A stretch of DNA of 64,000 bases from an uncultured Cellvibrionales bacterium (GTDB taxonomy: Bacteria; Pseudomonadota; Gammaproteobacteria; Pseudomonadales; Cellvibrionaceae). The notes beneath the pieces are model-generated. The model was not told the DNA's origin. It saw only the letters and a list, made by a program, of their open reading frames with translations, and made no database searches. Below, in pieces: positions 1-8,507 of the stretch (positions are counted from its first letter, which is position 1; each line of letters opens with the position of its first letter). Where the stretch lies: assembly GCA_913020115.1 (NCBI GenBank), contig CAJWBQ010000013.1:1-64000 (forward strand), in the 5' to 3' direction. Made by a program: the position numbers and the translations under genes.

Positions 1-201
1 CAAGCTAAATTCCATAGCTAGACAATTAAATGAGCGACCAAGGAAAACCTTGGATTATGAAACGCCAGCTGATAGATCTAGTCAGTGTGTTGCAACCACC
101 GGTTGAACCCACAGCCATAAAGAGACATAAAAAATCATAATTCGATCATCGTCAGATTGCTGACAGGTCCTAAATAGCCGACGACTGGGTATATTTAAAT
201 C

Positions 202-2280
202 TTACGACTCCAGAACAACCCGTACGCACTTATACAAGTCTTCTAAGCGATACGGTTTGCTTAGACATCCTTTAGCTTCTGCCAAGATACCTTGCTGTGC
301 TTGCTCCTCACCATATCCTGATGAAATGATAATTCTTACATCAGGATTTATTTTAAGCATCTCTTCAAACACCTGCTTTCCTGACATCTCAGGCATATTT
401 AAATCTAAGATAACCGCGGCGATTATATCCGTATTTTGAGCATGAATTTCCAACGCTTGCTTGCCCTCATTGGCTATTAGTACGGTATAGCCAACAGCAC
501 TAAGCATATCCTCCGCCATATTTGCAACCGACTCATCATCATCGACTACCAATAGAGTTTCTGTGCCGCCGTTGATAGTCGCCGTCTTTTGGCTATCATC
601 TTTTACTTCAGTTTGAGCCTTAGGCAGGTGGATATGAACGGTTGTTCCCTTGCCTTTCGCACTCTCTATTTCGATAGACCCATTATTATGTTTGGTGATA
701 ATATTATAGACCATAGCAAGGCCAAGACCCTGACCTCGTTTATTGCCTTTACCTTTAGTCGTGAACAACGGATCGAAGGCTTTTGTCAATACATCATCAG
801 ACATTCCACAGCCAGAATCTTTAAAGAATATATGAATGTAGTCACCTTCAACTAATCCAGTCTTGTCACCTGCCCGCACTTGATAATTTTCAGCTTCTAT
901 TCGAATATAATCGTTAGTTGTGACTTCCCGCTCATCCATGGCATGGATTGAATTAGTCGCAAGATTTAACAGTACCTGATGTAATTCTCCTGAGTTGGCA
1001 GATACAAGGAACTCACCCTTATTGAATTCAACTTCTTTTTTTATTAGCCGATTAGTGGTTTCTTCAAGTAAACCCAAAACTTCTTCTGCTATATCATGAA
1101 GATCAAGGGACTCTGTATTGGATTGACCTACCATTGAAAGTGTTTGGAGCTGTTTTGTAAGTTTAACAGCACGATGAGTACTACTTTCCGCACTTGCCAG
1201 AAACTTCTGCTGCTTTTCGTTTAAATTTTCATTGTGCTGACTCAATAGCTCTAGATTCCCCGACAAAGCGCCAAGTATATTGTTAAAGTCATGAGAGATA
1301 CCACCAACAAGGGTGCCTAGCGAGTCCATACGTTGGCGAATTTGGAGTTGCAGCTCTACGCGTCTTTGCTCGGTAGTGTCGCGTACGATACCGACAAATT
1401 GCCGAACGTTATCAATATCAACTACATTTACCCCTAAATCCATTGGGAAAGTTGAACCATTCTTGCGCCGACCGTAAACCGCTCTTCCGACTCCGATCAC
1501 CTTGTTTACTCCAGTTACATTGTAATTATGCAGATAACCATCGTGCTCGTCATGGTAAGGCTGGGGCATCAACATTTTCACATTCTGACCAAGTACTTCT
1601 TCTTCCCGGTAACCAAAAATTCTCGCGGCAGCCAAACTAAAAGAATTAATCCTACCGCGTTGGTCAATCGTAATAATGCCATCTATAATATTATCGATCA
1701 CTGCATGAAGTTGCTGCGCCTGCGTAGCAACCTTTTTATTGGCGGTGATCAGCTCTGCTTCGCGCGCCAGGTTCTCTTTGAGCCTAATCTCCAATTGCTT
1801 CGATTGTTCTGTATTCTCCATCTCAGCGGAAATACGGCCGACAAAAAACAGAAATATTGTTTTTACCCATTGCGCATCAGGTATAGCTTGTTTATACAAA
1901 CCAACAACCATACCAAGAACCTCACCTTCCTTGGAGTGTAATGGCGCTCCCACATAGCCCTCTATCCCCATCTCAACCAATAACTGATCTGATGGGAAAT
2001 ACTGACAAATATTAGATTCGAAGATACAAATGCTATCGTCAGTTACTTGCTGGCAAGGTGTGCCTGCAAGCCCATACTCGAAATTGTCCATAAACTGGTC
2101 ACGCGCGCATAAGACTATCGTTTCTGACGACGTAGTTTCAGGCTTATAGCGAGCGATGTAAGTATAGTCAGCCCCAATAATCGAAGACAAGCCAAGGGTA
2201 ATAGCCTTAAAGAATTCATCCCCGCGCTTATTACCTAAACTTTCAATAATTTGGAAAATTACAGTTTTAAAACCATCCAT
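202..2280 (-). CDS. Hybrid sensor histidine kinase (GAF-like, PAS, HisKA, HATPase, REC)
   Basis: A 692-residue soluble hybrid kinase with no membrane segment seen. Domains in order: a GAF-like N-terminal domain (about 15-155), a short coiled coil (155-190), PAS (190-305), HisKA with GGISHDFNN and phospho-acceptor His330, HATPase with the N box around Asn443, the DSGCGMS box at 488-494 and the GQGLGL box near 517, and a receiver at 575-690 with Asp626 as the likely phospho-acceptor. The PAS domain aligns with FixL in the heme-pocket region: His246 and Arg266 are spaced like His200 and Arg220 of B. japonicum FixL, so heme or oxygen sensing is possible, though many non-heme PAS domains share this motif. 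No output regulator lies beside it. The kinase call is sure; the signal is unknown. Confidence 0.93.
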   Translation of the reverse strand: MDGFKTVIFQIIESLGNKRGDEFFKAITLGLSSIIGADYTYIARYKPETTSSETIVLCARDQFMDNFEYGLAGTPCQQVTDDSICIFESNICQYFPSDQLLVEMGIEGYVGAPLHSKEGEVLGMVVGLYKQAIPDAQWVKTIFLFFVGRISAEMENTEQSKQLEIRLKENLAREAELITANKKVATQAQQLHAVIDNIIDGIITIDQRGRINSFSLAAARIFGYREEEVLGQNVKMLMPQPYHDEHDGYLHNYNVTGVNKVIGVGRAVYGRRKNGSTFPMDLGVNVVDIDNVRQFVGIVRDTTEQRRVELQLQIRQRMDSLGTLVGGISHDFNNILGALSGNLELLSQHNENLNEKQQKFLASAESSTHRAVKLTKQLQTLSMVGQSNTESLDLHDIAEEVLGLLEETTNRLIKKEVEFNKGEFLVSANSGELHQVLLNLATNSIHAMDEREVTTNDYIRIEAENYQVRAGDKTGLVEGDYIHIFFKDSGCGMSDDVLTKAFDPLFTTKGKGNKRGQGLGLAMVYNIITKHNNGSIEIESAKGKGTTVHIHLPKAQTEVKDDSQKTATINGGTETLLVVDDDESVANMAEDMLSAVGYTVLIANEGKQALEIHAQNTDIIAAVILDLNMPEMSGKQVFEEMLKINPDVRIIISSGYGEEQAQQGILAEAKGCLSKPYRLEDLYKCVRVVLES

Positions 2281-2865
2281 TTAGACACCGCGGAAAGTAA
2301 ATTTTATTTGTTTCAATACAATATTAGCCTAAATAACATGCGTAGCTATAGACTACAACATAAGTCTCTCACCTTAGAAGCCTTCTGGCCATGCCCCCTT
2401 TGGGTCACTTTCGACTAAATCCCAAACCTCAAGGCTACTTCTACTCTACGCCCAACTTCAGACTCAGCGGGAATTTTGTATCTTACGATTTCATCAATGG
2501 CCGTTGCTATACTCAAAGCGACCAACGTTAACCCTATTGTTGGCACTCTGTTAATGGATTGAGCGACTCAGACGCAAGTTGTACGGCCTTAAGTATAAAC
2601 GTTGAAATCTCTATGGCACTATTTTTTGCCTGGCTTGATAACTCTGACTTTTCAGGTACATAGGGCCTTACACTACGCTCCATCTGTGAAAAGCATTTTA
2701 TTAACTAACTTAATTCACGATCTTCAGCTGTCAGGTTTGAATAAAGATTGTGAGAATTCGGCACACTCAAAAAACCTCCAGACTTAAACTATCAGTGCCA
2801 CTAAGCACGGGAGGTTTACATGTTCTGTACTAAATTTTTATGTATTTGCTCCGAAGAAGTTAAGG
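2281..2865. other. Intergenic region, no gene recognised
   Basis: It lies between the start of the hybrid kinase and the end of the Rieske gene. Short open frames here show no family resemblance or ribosome binding site. The only structure I see is one copy of a dispersed repeat at 2725-2757, listed separately. Confidence 0.5.
2725..2757 (+). repeat. Dispersed short repeat, copy 1 (left of the Rieske/PaaX module)
   Basis: The 26 bases from 2731 match 5240-5265 with two differences, and both copies are preceded by CAGCTG (copy 2 has three extra bases after it). About ten bases further on, both carry CACTCA. The copies have the same orientation, about 2.5 kb apart, and enclose the Rieske and PaaX-like genes. 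Here the left half of the inverted repeat seen at copy 2 is degenerate. No transposase accompanies it. Confidence 0.7.
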
Positions 2866-3975
2866 TCACAATTGTTCTTTCAAATTCTTATGGAAGTTGA
2901 CAATAGACTCTTCAAACAAGCCAAAAGTCAGTTCAAAATCTGTTCCCGCGTTGATCGATTCTTGAATCCTACAGGCTGCATCTCGATCCTCATCAAGACC
3001 TGCGCCCTTGACAAAATCCGCGTCGTTTTTCGCTTCTTCTAAACTAGTGGTCGAGCCGTCTGCACGCTTATTCGTCACTCGATAGGTCAGTAGACGGGTG
3101 CTGGTTGGTGTAATTGGTTCAAAAATAGTGATGGTAGAATGTTTGGACAGTATCGAGACACTTACATTTGGGAACAGCTGATATACCGACGTTACCATGC
3201 CATCGATTTTTCGTTTGCTGCGCTCAATGTCTCGCAACTCATTGATTCGCCTAAAGGGAAAAGTAATTCGGGAATGCATACCAAATTTCTCGACTACATT
3301 GATATTGTCGAGCCCGTATGGGTAGAATGTTTTTTTATGCAGTCCTTTAATATGGTATCCCTCCATCGTGGTTTCAGCTAACAGCTTCCAGTTTGCTTCA
3401 TCGTGTAATACTTCTTCCTCCAGAAACTGCTGATCTTGGCTAAAAAAGTCGGGAAACTCATCTAAGTCACCCACAAGGATTGGCGCTTTTTGATTAACAT
3501 AAACAAGCCCGCCTTTTTCGCCCGCGCCTACTTGAACAAGCCCGTGCGTGTCTAATTCAACACTGGGAAAGCCATTTTTTCCTGGGATATTTTTAAGACA
3601 TCCATCCAGAGAGTAAGTCCACGCGTGGTAGGGACAAACAAATGCCCGCTTGCAGCCACTACCTTTTGCAACAGCCATTCCTCGGTGCCTGCACGCATTG
3701 ATAAAAGCACGAACCGTGCCGTCATTTCCGCGCACCACTAGAATAGGAGTGCCCGCGGCGGCTCTAGCAACGTAACTCCCATTTTTCGGGAGCATTGCGG
3801 ACGGGCAAAACGGAACCGGCGCTCTCCTGATAAGAGCTAATTCTGCATTAAAGCGTTCTTCAGTCAGATAACTAGAAGAAGGCTCGCGCCATACCTCATC
3901 GCCGAGATCGGTAGTTTTATTGTCAATGTGACTTAAAATACGGTCTATGAGTTCGTCGGTGTGCAGTATCTTCAT
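2866..3975 (-). CDS. Rieske non-heme iron oxygenase, alpha-subunit type
   Basis: About 369 residues, like the large subunit of aromatic-ring-hydroxylating or related oxygenases. The Rieske [2Fe-2S] ligands are visible as Cys95-x-His97 (CRHRG) and Cys114-x2-His117 (CPYHAW). The catalytic domain has the mononuclear iron motif around Glu205, His208 and His213 (EGYHIKGLH), and a late DEDRDAACRIQE segment probably supplies the Asp ligand. I chose the ATG at 3975; an in-frame TTG at 4020 would add 15 residues. No beta subunit, ferredoxin or reductase gene is adjacent, so electron donors must lie elsewhere. The divergent PaaX-like regulator probably controls it. Substrate unknown; an aromatic or quaternary-amine compound would fit the family. 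Confidence 0.9.
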   Translation of the reverse strand: MKILHTDELIDRILSHIDNKTTDLGDEVWREPSSSYLTEERFNAELALIRRAPVPFCPSAMLPKNGSYVARAAAGTPILVVRGNDGTVRAFINACRHRGMAVAKGSGCKRAFVCPYHAWTYSLDGCLKNIPGKNGFPSVELDTHGLVQVGAGEKGGLVYVNQKAPILVGDLDEFPDFFSQDQQFLEEEVLHDEANWKLLAETTMEGYHIKGLHKKTFYPYGLDNINVVEKFGMHSRITFPFRRINELRDIERSKRKIDGMVTSVYQLFPNVSVSILSKHSTITIFEPITPTSTRLLTYRVTNKRADGSTTSLEEAKNDADFVKGAGLDEDRDAACRIQESINAGTDFELTFGLFEESIVNFHKNLKEQL

Positions 3976-4100
3976 CTTAATTATCCATATGTTAGTAAGC
4001 CGATTACAGGGGAAATGCAAGTGGACGGTCGGCAGAGCGGGAAATTAAACCCGGTGAGTATGACACGCAAACATTACATATTTATACTTTATTGTATTTA

Positions 4101-4140
4101 TTGTAATGTTACAAATATTGAATTTCAATACTTATTTGTA
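4101..4140. promoter_or_regulatory. AT-rich palindromic operator region between Rieske and PaaX-like genes
   Basis: The divergent intergenic stretch carries TTGTAATGTTACAA (4101-4114, arms of six), then ATTGAATTTCAAT (4117-4129, arms of six). The second lies inside an outer pair ACAAATA/TATTTGT (4111-4117 and 4133-4139). Such nested dyads between divergent genes suggest the binding site of the PaaX-like repressor. The role is inferred from position and symmetry only. Confidence 0.5.
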
Positions 4141-4287
4141 ATATTGATTGCAGCGTTAATCATGAGTAAACAGGTCACTACGAGACCAAATCACTGGGAC
4201 ACCCTGATTGGCTGAGCTATCGACTAACACTAACTCCCTGTAAACTGGCGGCTTTCACCGATCAATCGAAACATCGGAAAAAATGTA

Positions 4288-5145
4288 ATGATAGAAGTAA
4301 ATGCTAAAAGCTTATTGCTTGACGTCTTAAGGTCAACAAACTCAACCGCATGGCCGGCGAAAAAGCTCATCGAGGTTGCCGACATGTTTAGCATCAAAGA
4401 AAGTGCTGTAAGAGTTACGCTCTCACGTCTCGTTTCTCGCGGTCTTATTGAAACCAGCGAACATGGCTCGTATTTAATGAAACGCTCGTACGATCCTGTA
4501 CGAACCTGGATTGATAGCTGGAAAAAGGGCGAGGATAGGATAAACGACTGGAATGGCTATTGGCTCTGTATTTGCCCTCCGGCAAAGATAAGAAAAAAGG
4601 ACAGACTGAAGCTGGATAAGGCAGCATACCGATTAGGATTTAGAGCTGTTCAGGATCGGATGTGGGCTCGGCCAGACAACCTCACTATGCCTCTCGAAAG
4701 AATGAACGAGCTTCTAGAAGCTATGTCAGGAGTATCCAATCTAGTATATGCCACTGTGGTAAAACTTCATGCTGATGACCAGGATCTCATGTTAGAACGA
4801 TTATGGAATCGATCGGATTTGGAAAAAGAGTACCGGCAATGCGCTAAACGTTTGAAGCGCTGCATGTTGCAGAAAAAAAATCTGCACAGACTGGCGGCGC
4901 TAAAGGAGTCCATTGTGGTAGGAGGGCAAGCTATCCGCCTTTTGGCCCTGGACCCATTGCTACCTGGATGCATGATCGACAAAAATCTCCGTATTGAACT
5001 GAATACAACGACCCGCAATTATAATGACATGTATCATGAATCGTGGAAGGTTTTTCTCGACAGTGAATCTATAGAGCGCGTTCCTATAAATTTAAATATT
5101 GAAGCAATGAGCAGTCACTCTTTGGATGCCCCCAATAATCTTTAG
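4288..5145 (+). CDS. PaaX-family transcriptional regulator
   Basis: A 285-residue protein with an N-terminal winged helix (about 8-60, including SAVRVTLSRLVSRGLIE), a central domain that in PaaX resembles Cas2, and a C-terminal part with LLALDPLLPGCM, typical of the PaaX family. PaaX itself represses phenylacetate degradation in response to phenylacetyl-CoA. No paa genes are present here, so this paralogue probably controls the divergent Rieske oxygenase and itself. The ATG at 4288 has only a weak upstream GGAAAA. The family call is good; the ligand is unknown. Confidence 0.85.
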   Translation: MIEVNAKSLLLDVLRSTNSTAWPAKKLIEVADMFSIKESAVRVTLSRLVSRGLIETSEHGSYLMKRSYDPVRTWIDSWKKGEDRINDWNGYWLCICPPAKIRKKDRLKLDKAAYRLGFRAVQDRMWARPDNLTMPLERMNELLEAMSGVSNLVYATVVKLHADDQDLMLERLWNRSDLEKEYRQCAKRLKRCMLQKKNLHRLAALKESIVVGGQAIRLLALDPLLPGCMIDKNLRIELNTTTRNYNDMYHESWKVFLDSESIERVPINLNIEAMSSHSLDAPNNL

Positions 5146-5468
5146 CAGGAGGCAGAATGCCAACTAGAGGGGTGATTATGGCAGCCAGACACCTCAGCCC
5201 TCTACATTCACAAACTTTATTCAAAACTGACAGCTGTTGTCAGATTTGAATAAAGATTGTGAAAAATAGACCACTCAGGTGGAGACCCTGACTGGTCTAG
5301 CAACAGGGTGCCTATTATCAAATCAAAGGCGGATACCTGGCTCAACTAGACAAAACTGTCCCCCTATGGTGACTTCTGGTCCGCAACGGAGAGCTTGGTT
5401 GCCGCACAGCGAATGTTTAGGGTGGAGCGATCATTAAATTATTATAAGGCATAGCCAGAATAAATGAC
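5146..5468. other. Intergenic region between convergent genes
   Basis: It holds the large inverted repeat at 5207-5263 and the tail of repeat copy 2. Beyond that I see no reading frame or RNA gene. Confidence 0.5.
5207..5263. repeat. Large inverted repeat, containing dispersed repeat copy 2
   Basis: Arms at 5207-5232 and 5238-5263 pair over 26 bases with two mismatches around a five-base centre (GCTGT); the inner arms read CTGACA and TGTCAG. It sits about 60 bases after the PaaX-like stop codon. No run of T follows, so a simple terminator is unlikely. The right arm is the same sequence as the repeat at 2731-2756. It could be a mobile-element end, a folded RNA or a protein-binding site. Confidence 0.75.
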
Positions 5469-5960
5469 CTACTGAATCAATGCGCGCTTTTTAATCCACA
5501 AAAATTGCAGAACGTAACCAACGACGAAAATAACTACAAACAGTATATAAAATTTCCGTAGCAAGGGGTCATGAAAAGTAGTCAGTATCGGATCGTGAAC
5601 AGGAAGACGCAGCAAGCCATCTGTAATGGCTGGAAGCATATGGAACAATAAGGTCCCTGAATAGCAAAAAGCCTGTATGTAAGCCGCCACCTTTGAAATC
5701 CTCGGTATTTTGGACGTCAAATAACCCGCAAGTAAGGCGAATAAGGTCAAAATAGCAAGAATATGGGCTGGTCCAAATCCCCCTTGGTTGTATATCATCA
5801 ATGCGCTTATCGCAGCTATCAAGGTAAAGCCCAAATAAACTTGGCCTGTTTTATTTTGGAGACTAATGACTTTATGGGCTGCCAAAGTATAAAAACCCGC
5901 CAAGAGAGCAATAATGGCAATAATCGTGTGGAACCAGCCGAGTATAGTGATTTCTGGCAC
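5469..5960 (-). CDS. DUF2306-like integral membrane protein
   Basis: A 163-residue protein with about five predicted membrane helices (about 5-25, 42-58, 66-84, 92-112 and 135-155), which looks like the DUF2306 family of unknown function. It starts at GTG (5960), preceded by a good AAGGAAAA ribosome binding site. It lies downstream of an SDR remnant and a TetR gene in the same direction, so the three may once have formed a TetR-controlled unit. Family placement is by general pattern (small helices, HxL and FGPxH-like residues), not by a search. Confidence 0.65.
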   Translation of the reverse strand: MPEITILGWFHTIIAIIALLAGFYTLAAHKVISLQNKTGQVYLGFTLIAAISALMIYNQGGFGPAHILAILTLFALLAGYLTSKIPRISKVAAYIQAFCYSGTLLFHMLPAITDGLLRLPVHDPILTTFHDPLLRKFYILFVVIFVVGYVLQFLWIKKRALIQ

Positions 5961-6044
5961 GGTATTTTCCTTTTTTAGTTAAAATTAAATGTTTAATAGC
6001 TTAGTTTTCATTTAAAGCATGTCTAGCTTCTGACTAACGATGAG

Positions 6045-6377
6045 TTAAAGCAGTGGACTTTGTGTCACTCTTTCAAACGCCGCGTCAATTACCCCAGATC
6101 GTTGCTGTATGACGGGGCGATAATTGGGGTGGGCAAAAATATACAGCTCTCCATAATTGAGCGCTTCAACCACACGCTTGCCTGCAATCGATACTTCAAT
6201 CCCACGCTCCATCTCTTTAGCCTTTTTCGATGAGCGGCTTTCACTCGTTGTACTATCGGCATCGGATTGATACTGACTCGGACGATCTCTATGGGAGTCA
6301 TGAATCCGGGTTTGCACAAACGCGGAGCACAAAATAGACACACTAATCTCGGCCGTTTTTCCTGCAAATTGGGACAT
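6045..6377 (-). pseudogene. C-terminal fragment of a short-chain dehydrogenase/reductase
   Basis: The 110-residue frame reads like the last third of an SDR: VSILCSAFVQT (usually SVLCPGFVxT after the active-site helix), then a segment ending GELYIFAHPNYRP, which is common near the C-terminus of this SDR subgroup. The NAD-binding GxxxGxG and the YxxxK active site are absent. A TAG stop lies five codons before the ATG, and only about 100 bases separate it from the TetR stop, so the N-terminal half is lost. The serine- and arginine-rich middle may also be decayed. Confidence 0.7.
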
Positions 6378-6477
6378 CCTAATTTTCCCCTATGGTTCAC
6401 GAAATATAATTTCGGTACCGTCGTTTAACCCTATGTTTTATTAGCATGTGAGCCGCTTTTAACTCTTTGCGCTTCGA

Positions 6478-7068
6478 TTAGTTATCACCAAGTATGTGAT
6501 CCAGCATCGCGTTAAATAGCGTATCAAAACTTAGCCCTTGATTGAGTTGTTTGGATAAATCCAAAGACACCAAGCCGTGAATTGATGCCCACAATGTGTG
6601 CGCCAACAAGACCGGGTCCCCCTGAATACCCCCTGATTTAACAGCTCGATAGGTAGCATCGAATAATACATTCTGCGTTCTCTGTTGTGCTCGAACGGCT
6701 TCAGGGTACGTTTTGAGCTGATCAATGGGAGTCATATAGAGCAATCGATACGCATGGGGCTTTTCGTGCGCGAAAGCGGCATAAGCCTTGGCCAGGTTCC
6801 TCAGGTACTCTAATGTTGAAAGCGTATCAGACACGCCTTCTAGAGTTTCTGCTAAACAATCAAAGTGTATTGTTCTAAGAGCAGCAAAAACGTCTTCTTT
6901 CTTTTCAAAGTAGCGGTAAGCCATCATAGAGCTACAACCCACTATCTTAGCTGTGCCGCGCATTGTTACCGCATCATAACCTTTTAGCATATAAAGCTCA
7001 TAAGCTGCCTTACAAAAGCTAATGCGAAATTTTTCAATATCAATCTGGGTCAGTGGCTTTCTTGGCAT
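6478..7068 (-). CDS. TetR-family regulator with WHG-type C-terminal domain
   Basis: A 196-residue repressor. The N-terminal helix-turn-helix (about 12-60) ends with the family's YRYFEKKEDVFAAL pattern. The C-terminal domain contains a WASIHGLVSLDL segment typical of the WHG subgroup. Two tandem palindromes at 7102-7128, about 35 bases before the ATG at 7068, are its likely operator, so it should be autoregulated. Downstream genes in the same direction are an SDR remnant and a DUF2306-like membrane protein; an intact SDR was probably its original target. Confidence 0.9.
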   Translation of the reverse strand: MPRKPLTQIDIEKFRISFCKAAYELYMLKGYDAVTMRGTAKIVGCSSMMAYRYFEKKEDVFAALRTIHFDCLAETLEGVSDTLSTLEYLRNLAKAYAAFAHEKPHAYRLLYMTPIDQLKTYPEAVRAQQRTQNVLFDATYRAVKSGGIQGDPVLLAHTLWASIHGLVSLDLSKQLNQGLSFDTLFNAMLDHILGDN

Positions 7069-7101
7069 TTTTTATGTCTGCAATTCTTAATAGTTATTAA
7101 T

Positions 7102-7128
7102 TTTACATCGTAAAATTTACAATGTAAA
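7102..7128. promoter_or_regulatory. Tandem TetR-type operator
   Basis: Two dyads lie side by side: TTTACATCGTAAA (7102-7114) and TTTACAATGTAAA (7116-7128), with centres 14 bases apart and shared half-sites TTTAC/GTAAA. They sit just upstream of the TetR gene that ends at 6478. Pairs of dyads like this fit two repressor dimers. Assignment is by position. Confidence 0.7.
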
Positions 7129-7388
7129 CTTTAATCTTTACTGCTCTATCTTGAAAGCTACGAGGGGCGCTAAGGAGGTTTTTTGGGATCATACCTAACC
7201 AGGCTTCGACTGCGAAAGCTTAGATAGGGCTAGAGGGTTGAGAAAACATGACCACTTTTGCTCGGGTCGTCTAAGTATCAGCTAACCCTGCGGGCTTATG
7301 TGTCAGACAATATCGGCTCAATGATTCTATCAAAACTAGCTGCCTATTGGAGGAATCTGACACGCACCTGCCATCAAAATGGGCGCAT
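7129..7388. other. Intergenic region, nothing recognised
   Basis: It separates the TetR promoter from the end of the LysR gene. I see no plausible gene, RNA or repeat. Confidence 0.4.
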
Positions 7389-8297
7389 TTAATCCAAATC
7401 TGTCAGCTCGGCGATCAAAAAATCCACCGCCGCTCTGATTTTTCGGATACTGTATTTGGGGCGGTGATAGAGTAAAAAAATTCCCGAGTTATCATTCCGT
7501 GAAATAGAAAGCTCCGTGTCGTTCAACTTTAATTCGATTAATCGACCCGCCTCGAGGTGAGCACCAATCGCCCAGACGGGTATCAACCCAATTCCAAAAC
7601 CTGTCAGCGCCTCTTCAACCAATGCTTCACCTTCCGTGCTAATAAAAGCTATCGAATGACTCAACTCTTCCCACCCCTCCACAGTTTTGGCGTACCAACT
7701 CAGCGGACCGTTCGGCCCCCTATAATGAAGCGTCTTATGGGCTCTTAGTTCAGCTAAGGACTTAGGAACACCATGCGCTTTCAAGTATTTAGGGGAGGCC
7801 ACCATCACAAAGCGGTTGTTTGAGATTTTACAGGCAACCGTACGTTCGGGTGGACTGGCCGTTGCACGAATGGCGATATCGACTGGGTTCTGGGAAAGGT
7901 TAACCAACCTGTCGGTCAACTCAACATCAATCACGATATCGGGATAAAGTTTTCTAAGCTTCCTAAGGGCGGGCATCAGCCGAAAACGACCGTATCCTGG
8001 GTTGGCCGTCACTCTTAAAATACCGGAGGGTTTCAAAGCGTGTTGCTGGAGGATTTCATTGGTGTTTTCAATTGTCGCAACCGCGGGGCTTATCTCTTCA
8101 AGATAGAGTGCGCCTAGCTCTGTAAGCTTTACTAGGCGGGTGGATCGATGAAATAAAACAGCGCCCAAATCTTTTTCCAAATCTTGAATACGTCGTGAGA
8201 CGGACGATGCCGGCACGCCAAATTCTTTCGCTGTGCGGGTAAAACTCCCGGTTTCAGACACCTTTAGAAAGTACTTTATGGCTCGCAGCTTATCCAT
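7389..8297 (-). CDS. LysR-family regulator (CrgA/AaeR-like)
   Basis: A 302-residue LysR protein. The winged helix at about 1-60 has FLKVSETGSFTRTAKEFGV and SSVSRRIQDLEKDLG; the periplasmic-binding-like effector domain follows from about 88 to 295. It is divergent from the cytochrome b561 gene with a 210-base gap that contains ATGTCGCGACAT (8363-8374), a perfect 12-base palindrome. It probably controls that neighbour and itself. The inducer is unknown. Confidence 0.92.
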   Translation of the reverse strand: MDKLRAIKYFLKVSETGSFTRTAKEFGVPASSVSRRIQDLEKDLGAVLFHRSTRLVKLTELGALYLEEISPAVATIENTNEILQQHALKPSGILRVTANPGYGRFRLMPALRKLRKLYPDIVIDVELTDRLVNLSQNPVDIAIRATASPPERTVACKISNNRFVMVASPKYLKAHGVPKSLAELRAHKTLHYRGPNGPLSWYAKTVEGWEELSHSIAFISTEGEALVEEALTGFGIGLIPVWAIGAHLEAGRLIELKLNDTELSISRNDNSGIFLLYHRPKYSIRKIRAAVDFLIAELTDLD

Positions 8298-8507
8298 CGT
8301 TCATTTGCTCTATTATTGTCAAAAAGGCAATTCTTATTTCTATTTTAGCCCTATTCCAAGCGATGTCGCGACATATATACTACATTTCAGCAACAATAAG
8401 TCCAGTGTCTACTTATCTGCTTATCAGGAAAGAGTCATGTCAGGCAGAACATCGAGTATTGAATTAGTCACCATTCCCCTTAAGTCTCAATTGAACAGGA
8501 GTGAGCA

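Noticed and set aside
2602..2787. 61-codon frame over the first repeat copy
   Set aside because: Runs through the repeat and has no recognisable product or start signal.
6089..6400. 103-codon frame overlapping the SDR fragment
   Set aside because: Different frame from the recognisable SDR sequence, with no family features; a shadow.
8363..8374. ATGTCGCGACAT as the LysR operator
   Set aside because: A 12-base palindrome is expected by chance several times in 64 kb and it does not fit T-N11-A; kept only as a remark.
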